Shown here: piece after piece, positions 40,011 to 48,237 of the stretch
Position numbering within the stretch: the stretch's first letter is position 1
Layout of the letters: the number at the start of each line of letters is the position of its first letter
NCBI GenBank assembly: GCA_036015235.1
Contig: CP107926.1
Span: 2,480,001-2,544,000, forward strand
Length of the DNA: 64,000 bases
Source of the DNA: Streptomyces sp. NBC_00433
GTDB taxonomy: Bacteria; Actinomycetota; Actinomycetes; Streptomycetales; Streptomycetaceae
Direction: 5' to 3'
Position numbers and translations under genes: made by a program
Notes under the pieces: model-generated
Databases searched by the model: none
Told to the model about the DNA's origin: nothing
What the model saw: the letters and a program-made list of their open reading frames with translations, nothing else

Positions 40011-41263
40011 GGGCGTTGCACGCTCCCATCGGTATTGCGCAGCAGGGCCCAGCGGTCGTGGGCCAGTGGTTCGGGTACCGGGTGCTTCCGGGCCGCGGCC
40101 TCGTCGGAGTCGACGCCGTGGCCCGGGGTCTGGTGCGGGCGCAGCCCGCCGTCCCGCGCGGTGATCGTGCCGGGGAAGACCTCGTGGACCTGCGGCCTGA
40201 AGACCGCGGCCTCCTGCACCCCGAAGGCGTGGCTGGAGATGTCCATCGCCGGGGTCGCGGCCTGTGCGACCGGGCTGACGTCGGCCGGGCCGTGCGGCGC
40301 CAACCGTACGCCGCGCAGCTCGCACAGCGCCGCGATCTTCCGTGCGGGGGTCAGCCCGCCCAGGGTGGGCACCCTGATCTCGATGTCGGGCCCGGCCAGC
40401 AGCGCGGCGAACTGCGCCGGGTCGTGGAAGAGCTCGCCGACCGCCAGCGGTACGGGCGAGGCGTCGTGCAGCCGCTTGAAGTGCCCGGCGTCCTCGGGGG
40501 CCAGCAGGTCCTCGACGAAGTAGAGCGCCGCGTCCTGGATCCGCCGCAGGAATTCCCCGGCCTGCCGCGGGTCGAGCCGTTCGTGCACGTCGTGCAGCAG
40601 CTCGACGCCGTCGCCGACGATCTCGCGCACCCGGGTGAGCACCTGGGGCACGTGCCGCAGATATCCGGCGCCGTCCCAGGGCGCGCGCCGGGTGCGTACC
40701 GCCTCGGGATCGGCTGTGCCGCCGCCGGCGGCGCCGTAGGTGTCGGCGCCCAGGAGCGCGGCCTGGACGCGCACATGCCGGTAGCCGCGTTCGCGGGCGG
40801 CCAGCACCTTGTCGGCGATCTCGGCGGCGTCGCGCCCGTCGACATGGGTGTAGGCCTCGGCGAAGGCGCGGACCCGGCCGCCGAACAGCGAGTGCAGCGG
40901 CGCCCCGAGGCGCTTGGCCTTGAGGTCCCACAGGGCGGCGTCGACGCCGCCGAGCGCATTGCCGGTGATCGGGCCGCCGCGCCAGTAGGCGCTGTTGAGC
41001 AGCAGCCGGTGGATGTCGTCGGGGTCCCGGCCGGCCAGCAGCGGGGCGACGTAGTCGTCGAGGACCGAGCGGACGGCGAGCGTACGCTGGGGGTCGCTCG
41101 CGCAGCCGAGGCCGTAGAGTCCTGGGTCGTTGGTCTCGACGCGGACGATGAGGTGGGGACAGCCGTGCGGGGCTGTCAGGAACGTGCGGACGGCCGTGAT
41201 GCGTCGGCACGGTGACCGCCACCGCCGTGCCCGCGGCCGGCTTCCGGCTGCTCGGCTGGACAC
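40007..41263 (-). CDS. Enolase-superfamily sugar-acid dehydratase (ManD/RspA-like), start codon displaced
   Basis: Mandelate-racemase-subgroup enzyme of about 400 residues, resembling D-mannonate dehydratases. GYRHVRVQ stands where KxK is found in racemases. The metal ligands lie in LLHDVHERLDP, YFVEDLLAPED and VGELFHDP; a HG motif in LAPHGPADVSP follows. The family start would be at RITAVRTFLTAP (about 41205), but the codon before it is CGA. The only in-frame start is GTG 41263, whose 19 extra residues are Arg/Ser-rich and read antisense to a secreted-protein stump. The native start and promoter appear to have been deleted, so expression is doubtful. Confidence 0.8.
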   Translation of the reverse strand: MSSRAAGSRPRARRWRSPCRRITAVRTFLTAPHGCPHLIVRVETNDPGLYGLGCASDPQRTLAVRSVLDDYVAPLLAGRDPDDIHRLLLNSAYWRGGPITGNALGGVDAALWDLKAKRLGAPLHSLFGGRVRAFAEAYTHVDGRDAAEIADKVLAARERGYRHVRVQAALLGADTYGAAGGGTADPEAVRTRRAPWDGAGYLRHVPQVLTRVREIVGDGVELLHDVHERLDPRQAGEFLRRIQDAALYFVEDLLAPEDAGHFKRLHDASPVPLAVGELFHDPAQFAALLAGPDIEIRVPTLGGLTPARKIAALCELRGVRLAPHGPADVSPVAQAATPAMDISSHAFGVQEAAVFRPQVHEVFPGTITARDGGLRPHQTPGHGVDSDEAAARKHPVPEPLAHDRWALLRNTDGSVQRP

Positions 41264-41364
41264 TGGACGGCACGGACCTCGGCAGCACCGCCGCCTCGGT
41301 CAGCGTCCCGGTGACAGGCGACCGCACGGTCGTCGCCGGCTTCGGCCCGGCCTCGGCGGGCTGA
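41212..41364 (+). pseudogene. C-terminal stump of a secreted repeat protein
   Basis: Fifty codons reading TATAVPAAGFRLLGWTLDG and then VPVTGDRTVVAGFGPASAG before TGA. This matches the final copy of the bacterial beta-grasp or InlB-type repeat (AxxGYxFxGWxxDG ... xVTxDxTxxAxF). No upstream part exists, because the dehydratase gene begins directly before it in the opposite direction. Confidence 0.55.
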
Positions 41365-41410
41365 CCCGCGCGCGGGCCCCGGGCGACCTCCGCGGTCACC
41401 CGGGCCCGCG

Positions 41411-42061
41411 TCATGACGGCGTCACCGGCAGCACGTCGGGCGACAGCGCCCCGGCGCCCGCGCTCGCGCTGGTCATGCGGCGCCGGTGGTGGCGGCGGCA
41501 CAGCACCTCGTAGCCCACCTCGGCGGACTTGCCGTCCACGTCCCCGATCACCACCTGCGCGCCCTCCACGACCATCACCCCGCCGACCGTACGGGCGTTG
41601 TGGGTGGCCCGCACCCCGCACCAGCACAGCGCCTCGACCTGCAACGCCTCGATGCGGTCGGCGAGTTCGATCAGCCGCTGGGAGCCGGGGAAGAGCCGGG
41701 TGCGGAAGTCGGTGGTGATGCCGAAGGCGTAGACGTCCACTCCCAGGTCGTCCACCGCCCTGGCCAGCTGGTCGATCTGGTCCGGCGCCAGGAACTGCGC
41801 CTCGTCCACGACCGCGTAGTCCACCCGGCCGCCGCGGCTTATCAGCGCGACCAGATGCCCGTAGAGGTCCATACCGTCGGTGACCTCGACCGCGTCGGTG
41901 ACCAGGCCGAGCCGCGACGACAGCTTGCCCTCGCCCGCACGGTCGTCCCGGGTGAAGATCACCGCCTGCAGTCCGCGGGAGGTGCGGTTGTGGACGATCT
42001 GCAGGGCGAGCGTGCTCTTGCCGCAGTCCATCGTTCCGGAGAAGAAGACCAGCTCGGGCAT
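41411..42061 (-). CDS. tdk: Thymidine kinase
   Basis: TK1-type salvage enzyme that phosphorylates thymidine with ATP, 216 residues. P-loop SGTMDCGKST at residues 8-17, the VVDEAQFL box with its Asp/Glu, the lasso region FGITTDFRTRLFPGS, and zinc ligands in CWCGVRATHN and LCRRHHRRR. ATG 42061. The C-terminal 20 residues are Ala/Ser-rich. The gene belongs to the same minus-strand block as the phosphodiesterase and DUF5998 genes. Confidence 0.93.
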   Translation of the reverse strand: MPELVFFSGTMDCGKSTLALQIVHNRTSRGLQAVIFTRDDRAGEGKLSSRLGLVTDAVEVTDGMDLYGHLVALISRGGRVDYAVVDEAQFLAPDQIDQLARAVDDLGVDVYAFGITTDFRTRLFPGSQRLIELADRIEALQVEALCWCGVRATHNARTVGGVMVVEGAQVVIGDVDGKSAEVGYEVLCRRHHRRRMTSASAGAGALSPDVLPVTPS

Positions 42062-42107
42062 GGGTGGGACAGCGGCCTTTCGATCGGGGAGGGGGGACGT
42101 GCGACCT

Positions 42108-43301
42108 TCAGGAGCGTACTTCGAGCAGGGGCACGAGCTGCTCCACGGGGGTCATCGAGCCGTGCAGACCGGTCATCCTGGACTCCCCCGGCTCGGTGCG
42201 GGTGGCCGTGATCGCGATGTCGTCGCAGGCGGCGGCGACGACGTCGCCGATCCTGGCCAGCACCCGCGGCTCGGGGTCGGGGCCGAACCAGCCGGCCGCC
42301 ACCGCCTCGGCCCGGGTCGCCACCCACATCCGCTCCCCCAGCACCTCGCTCCACACCGCGTGCACGTCGGCCGCGGCGCCCGGCACCGCGTAGACATGCC
42401 GCGCCCGGCCCTCGCCGCCGAGCACCGCGACACCGGCCCGCAGCTCCCAGTCCTCGTCGAAGTCGATCCGCGAGTCCTCGTCGAAGGGGATGTCGATCAT
42501 GCCGTGGTCGGCGGTCACATAGAGCACCGCCCGCGGCGGCAGCTGCTCGGCCAGCCGCTGCGCCAGCCGGTCCACCATCATCAGCTGCCCGCGCCAGGCG
42601 TCGGAGTCCACCCCGTGCCGGTGGCCCATCCCGTCCAGCTCGCTGTAGTACGTGTAGACCAGCGTCCGGTCGGCCGCGCCCAGCCGGTCCGCGGCCAGGT
42701 CCATCCGCTCCTCGCCGGTCAGCCGCCCGTGGAAGACCCCGCCGGAGAGCGCCACCTTGGTCAGCGGGGTCTGCTGGAAGGTCGGCGAGGACACCTGGCA
42801 GGTCGCGATCCCGGCGGCGTCGGCCAGCTGGAAGACCGTCGGATACGGCTGCCAGGCCGTCGGCGACGTCCAGGGCTGCCAGCGCAGCTGGTTCATCAGC
42901 TCGCCGGTCTGCGGGTTGAGCGTGGTGTAGCCGGCCAGGCCGTGCGCGCCGGGGGGCAGCCCGGTGCCGATCGAGGCCAGCGAGGTCGCGGTCGTCGCCG
43001 GGAAGCCCGCGGTCAGCGGGCGGCCGGTGCCGCCCAGCGAGGACGGCAGCAGCGAGTTCAGATACGGCGCCTCCTCGGGGTGCCGCCCGATCAGCTCCCA
43101 GCCGAGGCCGTCCACCAGGAAGACGCACACCCGGTCGGCCGGCGCCAGGTCGAGAGCGGTGGCGGGCATCCCGGGAATGCCGAAGCCCGCCACGGCCGCG
43201 GGGATCACATCGCACAGCGCGGCCTTGCCGTAGCCGGGCGCGGGAGCCGTACGCGGGTCGAGCGGCACCGGGTCGGGGCCGCCGTGGAACGGATGGCCCA
43301 T
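42108..43301 (-). CDS. Alkaline phosphatase/nucleotide pyrophosphatase-superfamily protein
   Basis: A 397-residue phosphodiesterase-like enzyme. The first metal Asp lies in VFLVDGLGWEL and the Thr nucleophile in FPATTATSLASIGTG. Further metal ligands are in YYSELDGMGHRHG and YVTADHGMIDIP. There is no signal peptide, so it acts in the cytoplasm. Its ATG overlaps the DUF5998 stop by one base. Codons about 10-115 are duplicated at 6193-6511. The substrate, perhaps a nucleotide or phosphonate, is unknown. Confidence 0.87.
   Translation of the reverse strand: MGHPFHGGPDPVPLDPRTAPAPGYGKAALCDVIPAAVAGFGIPGMPATALDLAPADRVCVFLVDGLGWELIGRHPEEAPYLNSLLPSSLGGTGRPLTAGFPATTATSLASIGTGLPPGAHGLAGYTTLNPQTGELMNQLRWQPWTSPTAWQPYPTVFQLADAAGIATCQVSSPTFQQTPLTKVALSGGVFHGRLTGEERMDLAADRLGAADRTLVYTYYSELDGMGHRHGVDSDAWRGQLMMVDRLAQRLAEQLPPRAVLYVTADHGMIDIPFDEDSRIDFDEDWELRAGVAVLGGEGRARHVYAVPGAAADVHAVWSEVLGERMWVATRAEAVAAGWFGPDPEPRVLARIGDVVAAACDDIAITATRTEPGESRMTGLHGSMTPVEQLVPLLEVRS
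42956..43274. repeat. 319-bp duplicated segment (copy B, inside intact gene)
   Basis: Source copy of the repeat at 6193-6511, inside the phosphodiesterase gene. It ends 27 bp before the start codon. The direct orientation means that recombination between the copies would delete about 36.8 kb, including dut, cutRS, sepH and tdk. Confidence 0.9.
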
Positions 43302-43885
43302 CAGTCGACGGCCGCGGTCGCCTCGGAGAGCGCCTGCGCGAAGGCCAACGTCTGCCGTACGGTGTCCGGCCCGTCGCCGGCCTCGCTCACCCGCAGCGAC
43401 AGGTCGTCGGCGGTGGACGAGCCGGTGTAGCCGTGGTCGGCCTCGCAGTCCGGGTCCCCGCAGGCGGCCGGCTCCAGGTCCAGCCGCGACACCGCGCCCC
43501 AGCCGATGGTCAGCACGACCTCGCGCGGCAGCGTGCCCGGGGTGTACGACTCCGGGTTCGCCACCACCCGGCTCACCACGACCGACGAGATCCGGCCGAT
43601 CTTCACCGACTCCGTCGAGGTCGTCGCATACGGCGTCGGCGAGGTGTCGTCAGCGGCCTGCTCGTCTGTGTGGCTGACGATGAAGCGGCCCTCGGTGAGC
43701 ACCAGCACGGTCACATGCCGCCGCACCTCGTTCGCGTCGAACGTCGTCTCCTGGTGCACCAGATACGACGCGACCGGCTCCTGCCCGACCGCTGCCTCCA
43801 CGGCCTCCGACACGAGCGTCGGGTAGTAGCCACTGCGCTCGATCGCCGTCCGCAGTCCCTGCGTCGTCGTCCCGGTCTTCGCCAT
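43301..43885 (-). CDS. DUF5998 family protein
   Basis: A 194-residue actinobacterial protein of unknown function, starting MAKTGTTTQGLRTAIERSGYYP. It has no membrane segment. The centre is a beta-rich domain (VRRHVTVLVLTEGRFIVSHTD, ISSVVVSRVVANPESY). A CGDPDCEADHG motif near residue 143 could bind a metal. Operon partner of the phosphodiesterase (stop and start overlap), a pairing conserved in streptomycetes. Confidence 0.83.
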   Translation of the reverse strand: MAKTGTTTQGLRTAIERSGYYPTLVSEAVEAAVGQEPVASYLVHQETTFDANEVRRHVTVLVLTEGRFIVSHTDEQAADDTSPTPYATTSTESVKIGRISSVVVSRVVANPESYTPGTLPREVVLTIGWGAVSRLDLEPAACGDPDCEADHGYTGSSTADDLSLRVSEAGDGPDTVRQTLAFAQALSEATAAVD

Positions 43886-43969
43886 GCGCCCATCCTAGTC
43901 GCGTCCCCTCGCCTTACCGGCCTGCGATGACCGCGGACCTTCCGCCGCCGGGGCCCCGGCCCGGGAGGG

Positions 43970-46780
43970 TCAGAAGGAGGAGAGGGCGCGCGGCCCGAGG
44001 TCGGTGCGGGCGGGGGGCGGGGCCAGCCGCACGGTCGCGCCGAGGACGGTGAGCCCGTGCGGGGCGACCACGACCGGGTCGAGCGAGACCGCGACGACCT
44101 CGGGGAGGTCGTCGGCGAGCAGCGAGACCCGCAGGAGCAGCGATTCCAACGCCGCCGTGTCGACCGGCTCCGACCCGCGCCAGCCGAAGAGCAGCGGCGC
44201 GGCCCGGATGGAGCGGATCAGCTCCGCGGCGTCCCGGTCGGTGGCCGGGACGAGGCGGTGCGCGATGTCGCCGAGCAGCTCGGACGGCGGCCCGGCCAGG
44301 CCGAAGGACAGGACGGCCCCGGCGGCGGGGTCCATGCCGGCGCGTACGACCGTGTCGACGCCGCGCGGCGCCATCGCCTGGACGACCGGCCGCAGCTCGG
44401 CGGGCCCGCCGAGCCGGGCGGTCAGCTCGTCGTAGGCCCGCCGCAGGTCGCCCTCGTCGGCGAGGTCGAGCCGGACGCCGCCGAGGTCGGCGCGGTGCCG
44501 CAGGTGCGGGGCGGTGGTCTTGAGCGCGACGGGATAGCCCAGGGCCGCGGCCGCGGCGACGGCGGCGTCGGGGTCGGGCGCGGGCAGGGCGCGGCGGACG
44601 GTGATGCCGTAGCGCCCGAGCAGCGCCGCCGCGTCCCGGTCGGACAGGGTGAGCCCCTCCGGCGGCGAGCCGTCGGGCAGCAGCCGCCGCACGTCGTCCG
44701 CGGCCGCGGCCTCCTGGATGTCGTCGAACTGCGGTACGCGCCCCGGGTCCGCCGCCCCGGCCCGCCAGGCGGCGTATCCGGCGGCCTCGGCGAGCGAGCG
44801 TACGGCCCGGTCGGGCGCGCGGTAGGCGGGGATGCGGGCGCCCGCCCCGGCGGGCGCGCCGAGCCGGTCGGCCAGCCCGTCCAGCGCGAGATGGACCACG
44901 ACGACGGGCTTGCCGCCGACCGCGGCCCGCCGCAGGGCGTCGCTCAGCGCCGGGTCGTCCCCGGCCTCCGGCCCCGCGTCGAGGCCGGGCTCACCGCCGA
45001 GCCCGGGGCCGGCGGGCGCCGCGTCCGCCGGCTCCTCGGTGCCGACGCGGGGGATCGCGGTGACCGCGACCGCGTCCGTGGCCGGGTCCGCCAGCGCGTG
45101 TGCCAGTGCGGCGGCGAAGTCGGCGGGGCTCGCTGCCGTGGTGAGGTCCTGGGGCGGTGCGGGGCGCAGGCCCGCGGTGAGGGCGGCGTCGTAGGTGAGC
45201 AGCCCGAGGGACTCGGAATTGCCGAGGACGGCGAGGCGGTTGCCTGCGGGGAGGGGCTGGAGTGCGAGGAAGAGCCCGGCGTCGAGGAGTTCGGTGACGG
45301 TGTCGACGCGGATGACGCCTGCCTGGCGGAAGAGCGCGCTGACGGTGCTGTCGGGGATGCGGGCGGCCACGCTGTGCCCGGCGGGGACCGAGCCGGTGTG
45401 CAGCGCGCCCTTGACGACCACGACGGGCTTGGCCGTGGCGGTGCGGCGGGCGAGCCGGGTGAATTTGCGCGGGTTGCCGAAGGACTCCAGGTACATCAGC
45501 ACCGCGTCGGTGTCCGGGTCGTCCTGCCAGAACTGGAGCAGGTCGTTGCCGGAGACGTCGGCCCTGTTGCCGGCCGACACGAAGGTCGAGGGTCCGGCGC
45601 CCCGCCGGTGCAGGCCGGAGAGCAGGGCGATGCCGATCGAGCCGGACTGGGTGAAGAGGCCGAGCCGGCCGCGCAGCGGCATCTCAGGCGACAGCGAGGC
45701 GTTGAGCCGGACGCCGGGCGCGGTGTTGAGCACGCCGAAGGCGTTCGGCCCGATGACCCGCATCCCGTGGCTGCGGGCCTGCCGTACCAGCTCGCGCTGG
45801 CGCTCCCTGCCCTCGGGGCCGGTCTCCGAGTAGCCGGCCGCGACGACGACCAGGCCGCGTACGCCCGCCTCCCCGCAGTCGGCGACGGCCTGCGGCACCC
45901 GCTCCGCGGGCACGGCGACCACCGCGAGGTCGACGCTGTCGCCGGCGTCGGTGATCTCGCGGACCGAGCGGTGCCCGGGAACGCCGTCGAGGTCGGTGCC
46001 GCCGGGCGGGAAGGAGTGGTTGACCGCGTAGAGGCGGCCGGTGAAGCCGCCCGCGACGATGTTGCGCAGCAGGCTGCGGCCGACCCCGCCGGGACGGCGG
46101 CCGGTGCCGATGACGGCGACCGATTCGGGGCGCAGCAGCCGCTGCACGGAGCGGGCCTCGGCCCGGTGCTCCCTGGAGCGCATGACCTGCACCGACTCGG
46201 TGGTGGGCTCCAGGTCGAGGTCGAGGTGGACGACGCCGTCGGCGAAGCTGCGCTGCTGGGTGTAGCCGGCGTCGGTGAAGACCTTGACCATCTTGCGGTT
46301 GGCGGGCAGGACCTCGGCGGTGAAGTGCAGGATGCCGCGCTCGCGGGCGACGGCCGCGATGTGTTCGAGCAGCGCGGAGGCGACCCCGCGGCCCTGGTGG
46401 GCGTCCTGGACCAGGAAGGCGACCTCGGCGCGGGTGCCGGTCCGGCCGGCGGTCGAGCGGCCTGCCTCGTCGGTGCGGTCGTAGCGGACGGTGGCGATGA
46501 ACTCGCCGCCGACGGTGGCGGCCAGGCCGACCCGGTCGTCGTAGTCGTGGTGGGTGAAGCGGTGCACGTCCCGGTCGGACAGCCGCGGGTAGGGCGCGAA
46601 GAAGCGGTAGTACTTCGACTCGTCGGAGACCTGCTCGTAGAAGTCGACGAGCCGCCCCGCGTCGTCGGGACCGATCGGCCGGATGTGGGCGATGGCGCCG
46701 TCCCGCAGCACGACGTCGGCCTCCCAGTGGACGGGGTAGGGCCGGGTCGCGGGGTCGTGCGGGTCCTGCGGGTCGGTCAT
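43970..46780 (-). CDS. GNAT acetyltransferase fused to ADP-forming acyl-CoA synthetase
   Basis: A 936-residue multidomain protein. Residues about 25-200 are a GNAT domain with the acetyl-CoA loop DAHQGRGVASALLEHI. Residues 225-330 are a CoA-binding Rossmann domain (SVAVIGTGRRPGGVGRSLL). Residues 355-500 are the CoA-ligase domain (GLFTQSGSIGIALL). Residues about 700-930 are an ATP-grasp domain (LGYPVALKTTAPHLRHRADLG). The order resembles Pat-type lysine acetyltransferases fused to acetate-CoA ligase-like modules, which regulate acyl-CoA synthetases by acylation. ATG 46780 was chosen because upstream codons lack homology. A Gly/Ala/Glu-rich insert lies near 605-640. Confidence 0.87.
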   Translation of the reverse strand: MTDPQDPHDPATRPYPVHWEADVVLRDGAIAHIRPIGPDDAGRLVDFYEQVSDESKYYRFFAPYPRLSDRDVHRFTHHDYDDRVGLAATVGGEFIATVRYDRTDEAGRSTAGRTGTRAEVAFLVQDAHQGRGVASALLEHIAAVARERGILHFTAEVLPANRKMVKVFTDAGYTQQRSFADGVVHLDLDLEPTTESVQVMRSREHRAEARSVQRLLRPESVAVIGTGRRPGGVGRSLLRNIVAGGFTGRLYAVNHSFPPGGTDLDGVPGHRSVREITDAGDSVDLAVVAVPAERVPQAVADCGEAGVRGLVVVAAGYSETGPEGRERQRELVRQARSHGMRVIGPNAFGVLNTAPGVRLNASLSPEMPLRGRLGLFTQSGSIGIALLSGLHRRGAGPSTFVSAGNRADVSGNDLLQFWQDDPDTDAVLMYLESFGNPRKFTRLARRTATAKPVVVVKGALHTGSVPAGHSVAARIPDSTVSALFRQAGVIRVDTVTELLDAGLFLALQPLPAGNRLAVLGNSESLGLLTYDAALTAGLRPAPPQDLTTAASPADFAAALAHALADPATDAVAVTAIPRVGTEEPADAAPAGPGLGGEPGLDAGPEAGDDPALSDALRRAAVGGKPVVVVHLALDGLADRLGAPAGAGARIPAYRAPDRAVRSLAEAAGYAAWRAGAADPGRVPQFDDIQEAAAADDVRRLLPDGSPPEGLTLSDRDAAALLGRYGITVRRALPAPDPDAAVAAAAALGYPVALKTTAPHLRHRADLGGVRLDLADEGDLRRAYDELTARLGGPAELRPVVQAMAPRGVDTVVRAGMDPAAGAVLSFGLAGPPSELLGDIAHRLVPATDRDAAELIRSIRAAPLLFGWRGSEPVDTAALESLLLRVSLLADDLPEVVAVSLDPVVVAPHGLTVLGATVRLAPPPARTDLGPRALSSF

Positions 46781-46883
46781 GGCCCCAGCGTATGCGGCGT
46801 GCCCGGCTAGCGGCGGGCAGGCGCAAGGGGCAGTCTTGGCCATGCGCACCGGCGTGCCGGAGCAGCACTCCCGTCGTGCAAAA

Positions 46884-46898
46884 ATGGTCTAGACAACT
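46884..46898. promoter_or_regulatory. DasR-type (dre) site upstream of ptsH
   Basis: ATGGTCTAGACAACT differs from the dre core TGGTCTAGACCA by one base in the 12-base palindrome. It lies 33 bp before the ptsH ATG. DasR control of the PTS genes by N-acetylglucosamine-derived signals is established in Streptomyces. Confidence 0.75.
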
Positions 46899-46930
46899 TG
46901 AAGGCCTGACACACATTGAGGGGCAACACC

Positions 46931-47221
46931 ATGGTTGAGCGCCGCGTCAACGTCGGCTGGGCGGAGGGCTTGCACGCCCGCCCCGCGTCCATCTTCGTCC
47001 GCGCGGCGACCGCCGCGGGAGTGCCGGTGACCATCGCCAAGCTGGACGGCAGCCCGGTGAACGCCGCCTCCATGCTCGCGGTGCTGAGCCTGGGCGCGCG
47101 GGGCGGCGAGGAGGTCGTGCTCGCCTCCGACGCCGAGGACGCCGAGCAGGCGGCGACCGCACTCGACCGGCTGGCGAAGCTGGTCGCGGAGGGCCTCGAA
47201 GAGCTTCCCGAGACCGTCTGA
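46931..47221 (+). CDS. ptsH: Phosphocarrier protein HPr
   Basis: Histidine phosphocarrier of the sugar phosphotransferase system, 96 residues. H15 in GLHARPAS accepts phosphate from enzyme I and hands it to EIIA components. The second conserved region is SPVNAASMLAVLSLGA (residues about 41-56), corresponding to the regulatory-serine region. GAGGGG lies before ATG 46931. It is monocistronic, with a dre site upstream and a good terminator downstream. Confidence 0.95.
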   Translation: MVERRVNVGWAEGLHARPASIFVRAATAAGVPVTIAKLDGSPVNAASMLAVLSLGARGGEEVVLASDAEDAEQAATALDRLAKLVAEGLEELPETV

Positions 47222-47291
47222 CGGTTTTCCCGCAGGCCGCACCACCGGCTTTGCGGCAGAGCCGCAACCGCGTGCGCGCACGCTGAATAGA

Positions 47292-47334
47292 AGCGGGTCC
47301 CGCAGTCCTCACGGATTGTCGGGGCCCGCTTTTT
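47292..47334 (+). terminator. Rho-independent terminator of ptsH
   Basis: AGCGGGTCCCG (47292-47302) pairs with CGGGGCCCGCT (47320-47330) with one G-T pair, directly followed by TTTT. Confidence 0.85.
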
Positions 47335-47393
47335 GCAATTGCCAGCGGCGATACCCGACCGGCAATTCACCACTCTTGTATACGGTGCGATTG

Positions 47394-48068
47394 TTAATTG
47401 CGGCGGCGCCCCGCGTTTACGCGGTGTTTCAGGGTCCTCACCGCTGCGGCGTGCTCGACATGGACGGCGGCGAGCCTGCGGGCCCGCTCTGCGTCACCGC
47501 GGGCGACCGCGTCCACGATCGCGGCGTGCTCCTCCCACGCCTCAGCGGCCCGCGCCGAGCCGCCGTCGGCGTAGACCCAGGAGATCTTGTGCCGCAACTG
47601 GATCAGCAGCGCGGCCAGCGTGGGGCTGCCTGACGCCTGCGCCAGCGTCTCGTGGAACCAGCCGCTCAGCGACGGCAGGTCGGACAGCTGCCCCTGCACC
47701 GCCCGCTCCTGACCGAGCCGGACCAGCCCGCGCAGCACCTTCAGGTGCGCGTCGGTGCGCCGCTGGGCGGCCCGCGCGGTGCCCAGCGGCTCCAGCAGCC
47801 CGCGGATGTCGAGCAGGTCGGCGGCCTCCTGCTCGGTGGGCTCCGCGACCGACGCGCCCGCGTGCTTGCGGGTGCGGACGAAGCCCTCGGACTCCAGGGT
47901 GCGCAGCGCCTCGCGCACCGGCACCCGGGACACCCCGTAGCGCTGTGCGAGCAGTTCCTCGGTCAGCCGGCTGCCCGGCGGGAAGTATCCGGCGACGATG
48001 TCGTCGCGGATGGCCGTACACACCACCTCGGCAGAGATACGCCTCGCCGTGCCTTCCGTCCCGTTCAC
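47394..48068 (-). CDS. GntR family regulator (FadR/FCD type)
   Basis: A 224-residue regulator. The N-terminal winged helix spans about 10-75 (LTEELLAQRYGVSRVPVREAL, with the typical VPVREALRTLESEG end). The FCD ligand domain has the conserved Arg in LLDIRGLLEPLG and metal/ligand His residues in LSGWFHETLAQASG and EEHAAIVDAVARGD. The GTG start is at 48068. Convergent with ptsH and separated from it by a terminator. Target genes unknown. Confidence 0.9.
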   Translation of the reverse strand: MNGTEGTARRISAEVVCTAIRDDIVAGYFPPGSRLTEELLAQRYGVSRVPVREALRTLESEGFVRTRKHAGASVAEPTEQEAADLLDIRGLLEPLGTARAAQRRTDAHLKVLRGLVRLGQERAVQGQLSDLPSLSGWFHETLAQASGSPTLAALLIQLRHKISWVYADGGSARAAEAWEEHAAIVDAVARGDAERARRLAAVHVEHAAAVRTLKHRVNAGRRRN

Positions 48069-48179
48069 GTCCGATTCCGCATCGCAGGACTCCGTTCTTT
48101 CCCCGTTATTCTGCAGTGACTCTATTCCAGCACAGAAGGAAAAGGGAATGCGGCCCCTGAATTGACCCGATACGCGCGG

Positions 48180-48209
48180 AGCCCCGGCGCCTGTACGGGC
48201 GCCGGGGCT
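48180..48209 (-). terminator. Perfect 12-bp hairpin after the M16 pair
   Basis: AGCCCCGGCGCC (48180-48191) pairs with GGCGCCGGGGCT (48198-48209). It lies 29 bp past the stop of the second M16 gene. Confidence 0.75.
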
Positions 48210-48237
48210 CCGGGTCGTGCGGTGCTGCCGGTCGGGC

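Noticed and set aside
6193..43274. A 37-kb integrated element bounded by the 319-bp repeats as att sites
   Set aside because: The interval is filled with conserved streptomycete core genes, and the repeat lies inside a gene's middle codons; a duplication event explains it better.
44057..46810. 917-codon plus-strand frame
   Set aside because: Antisense shadow of the GNAT/acyl-CoA synthetase gene, which has recognisable domains in order.
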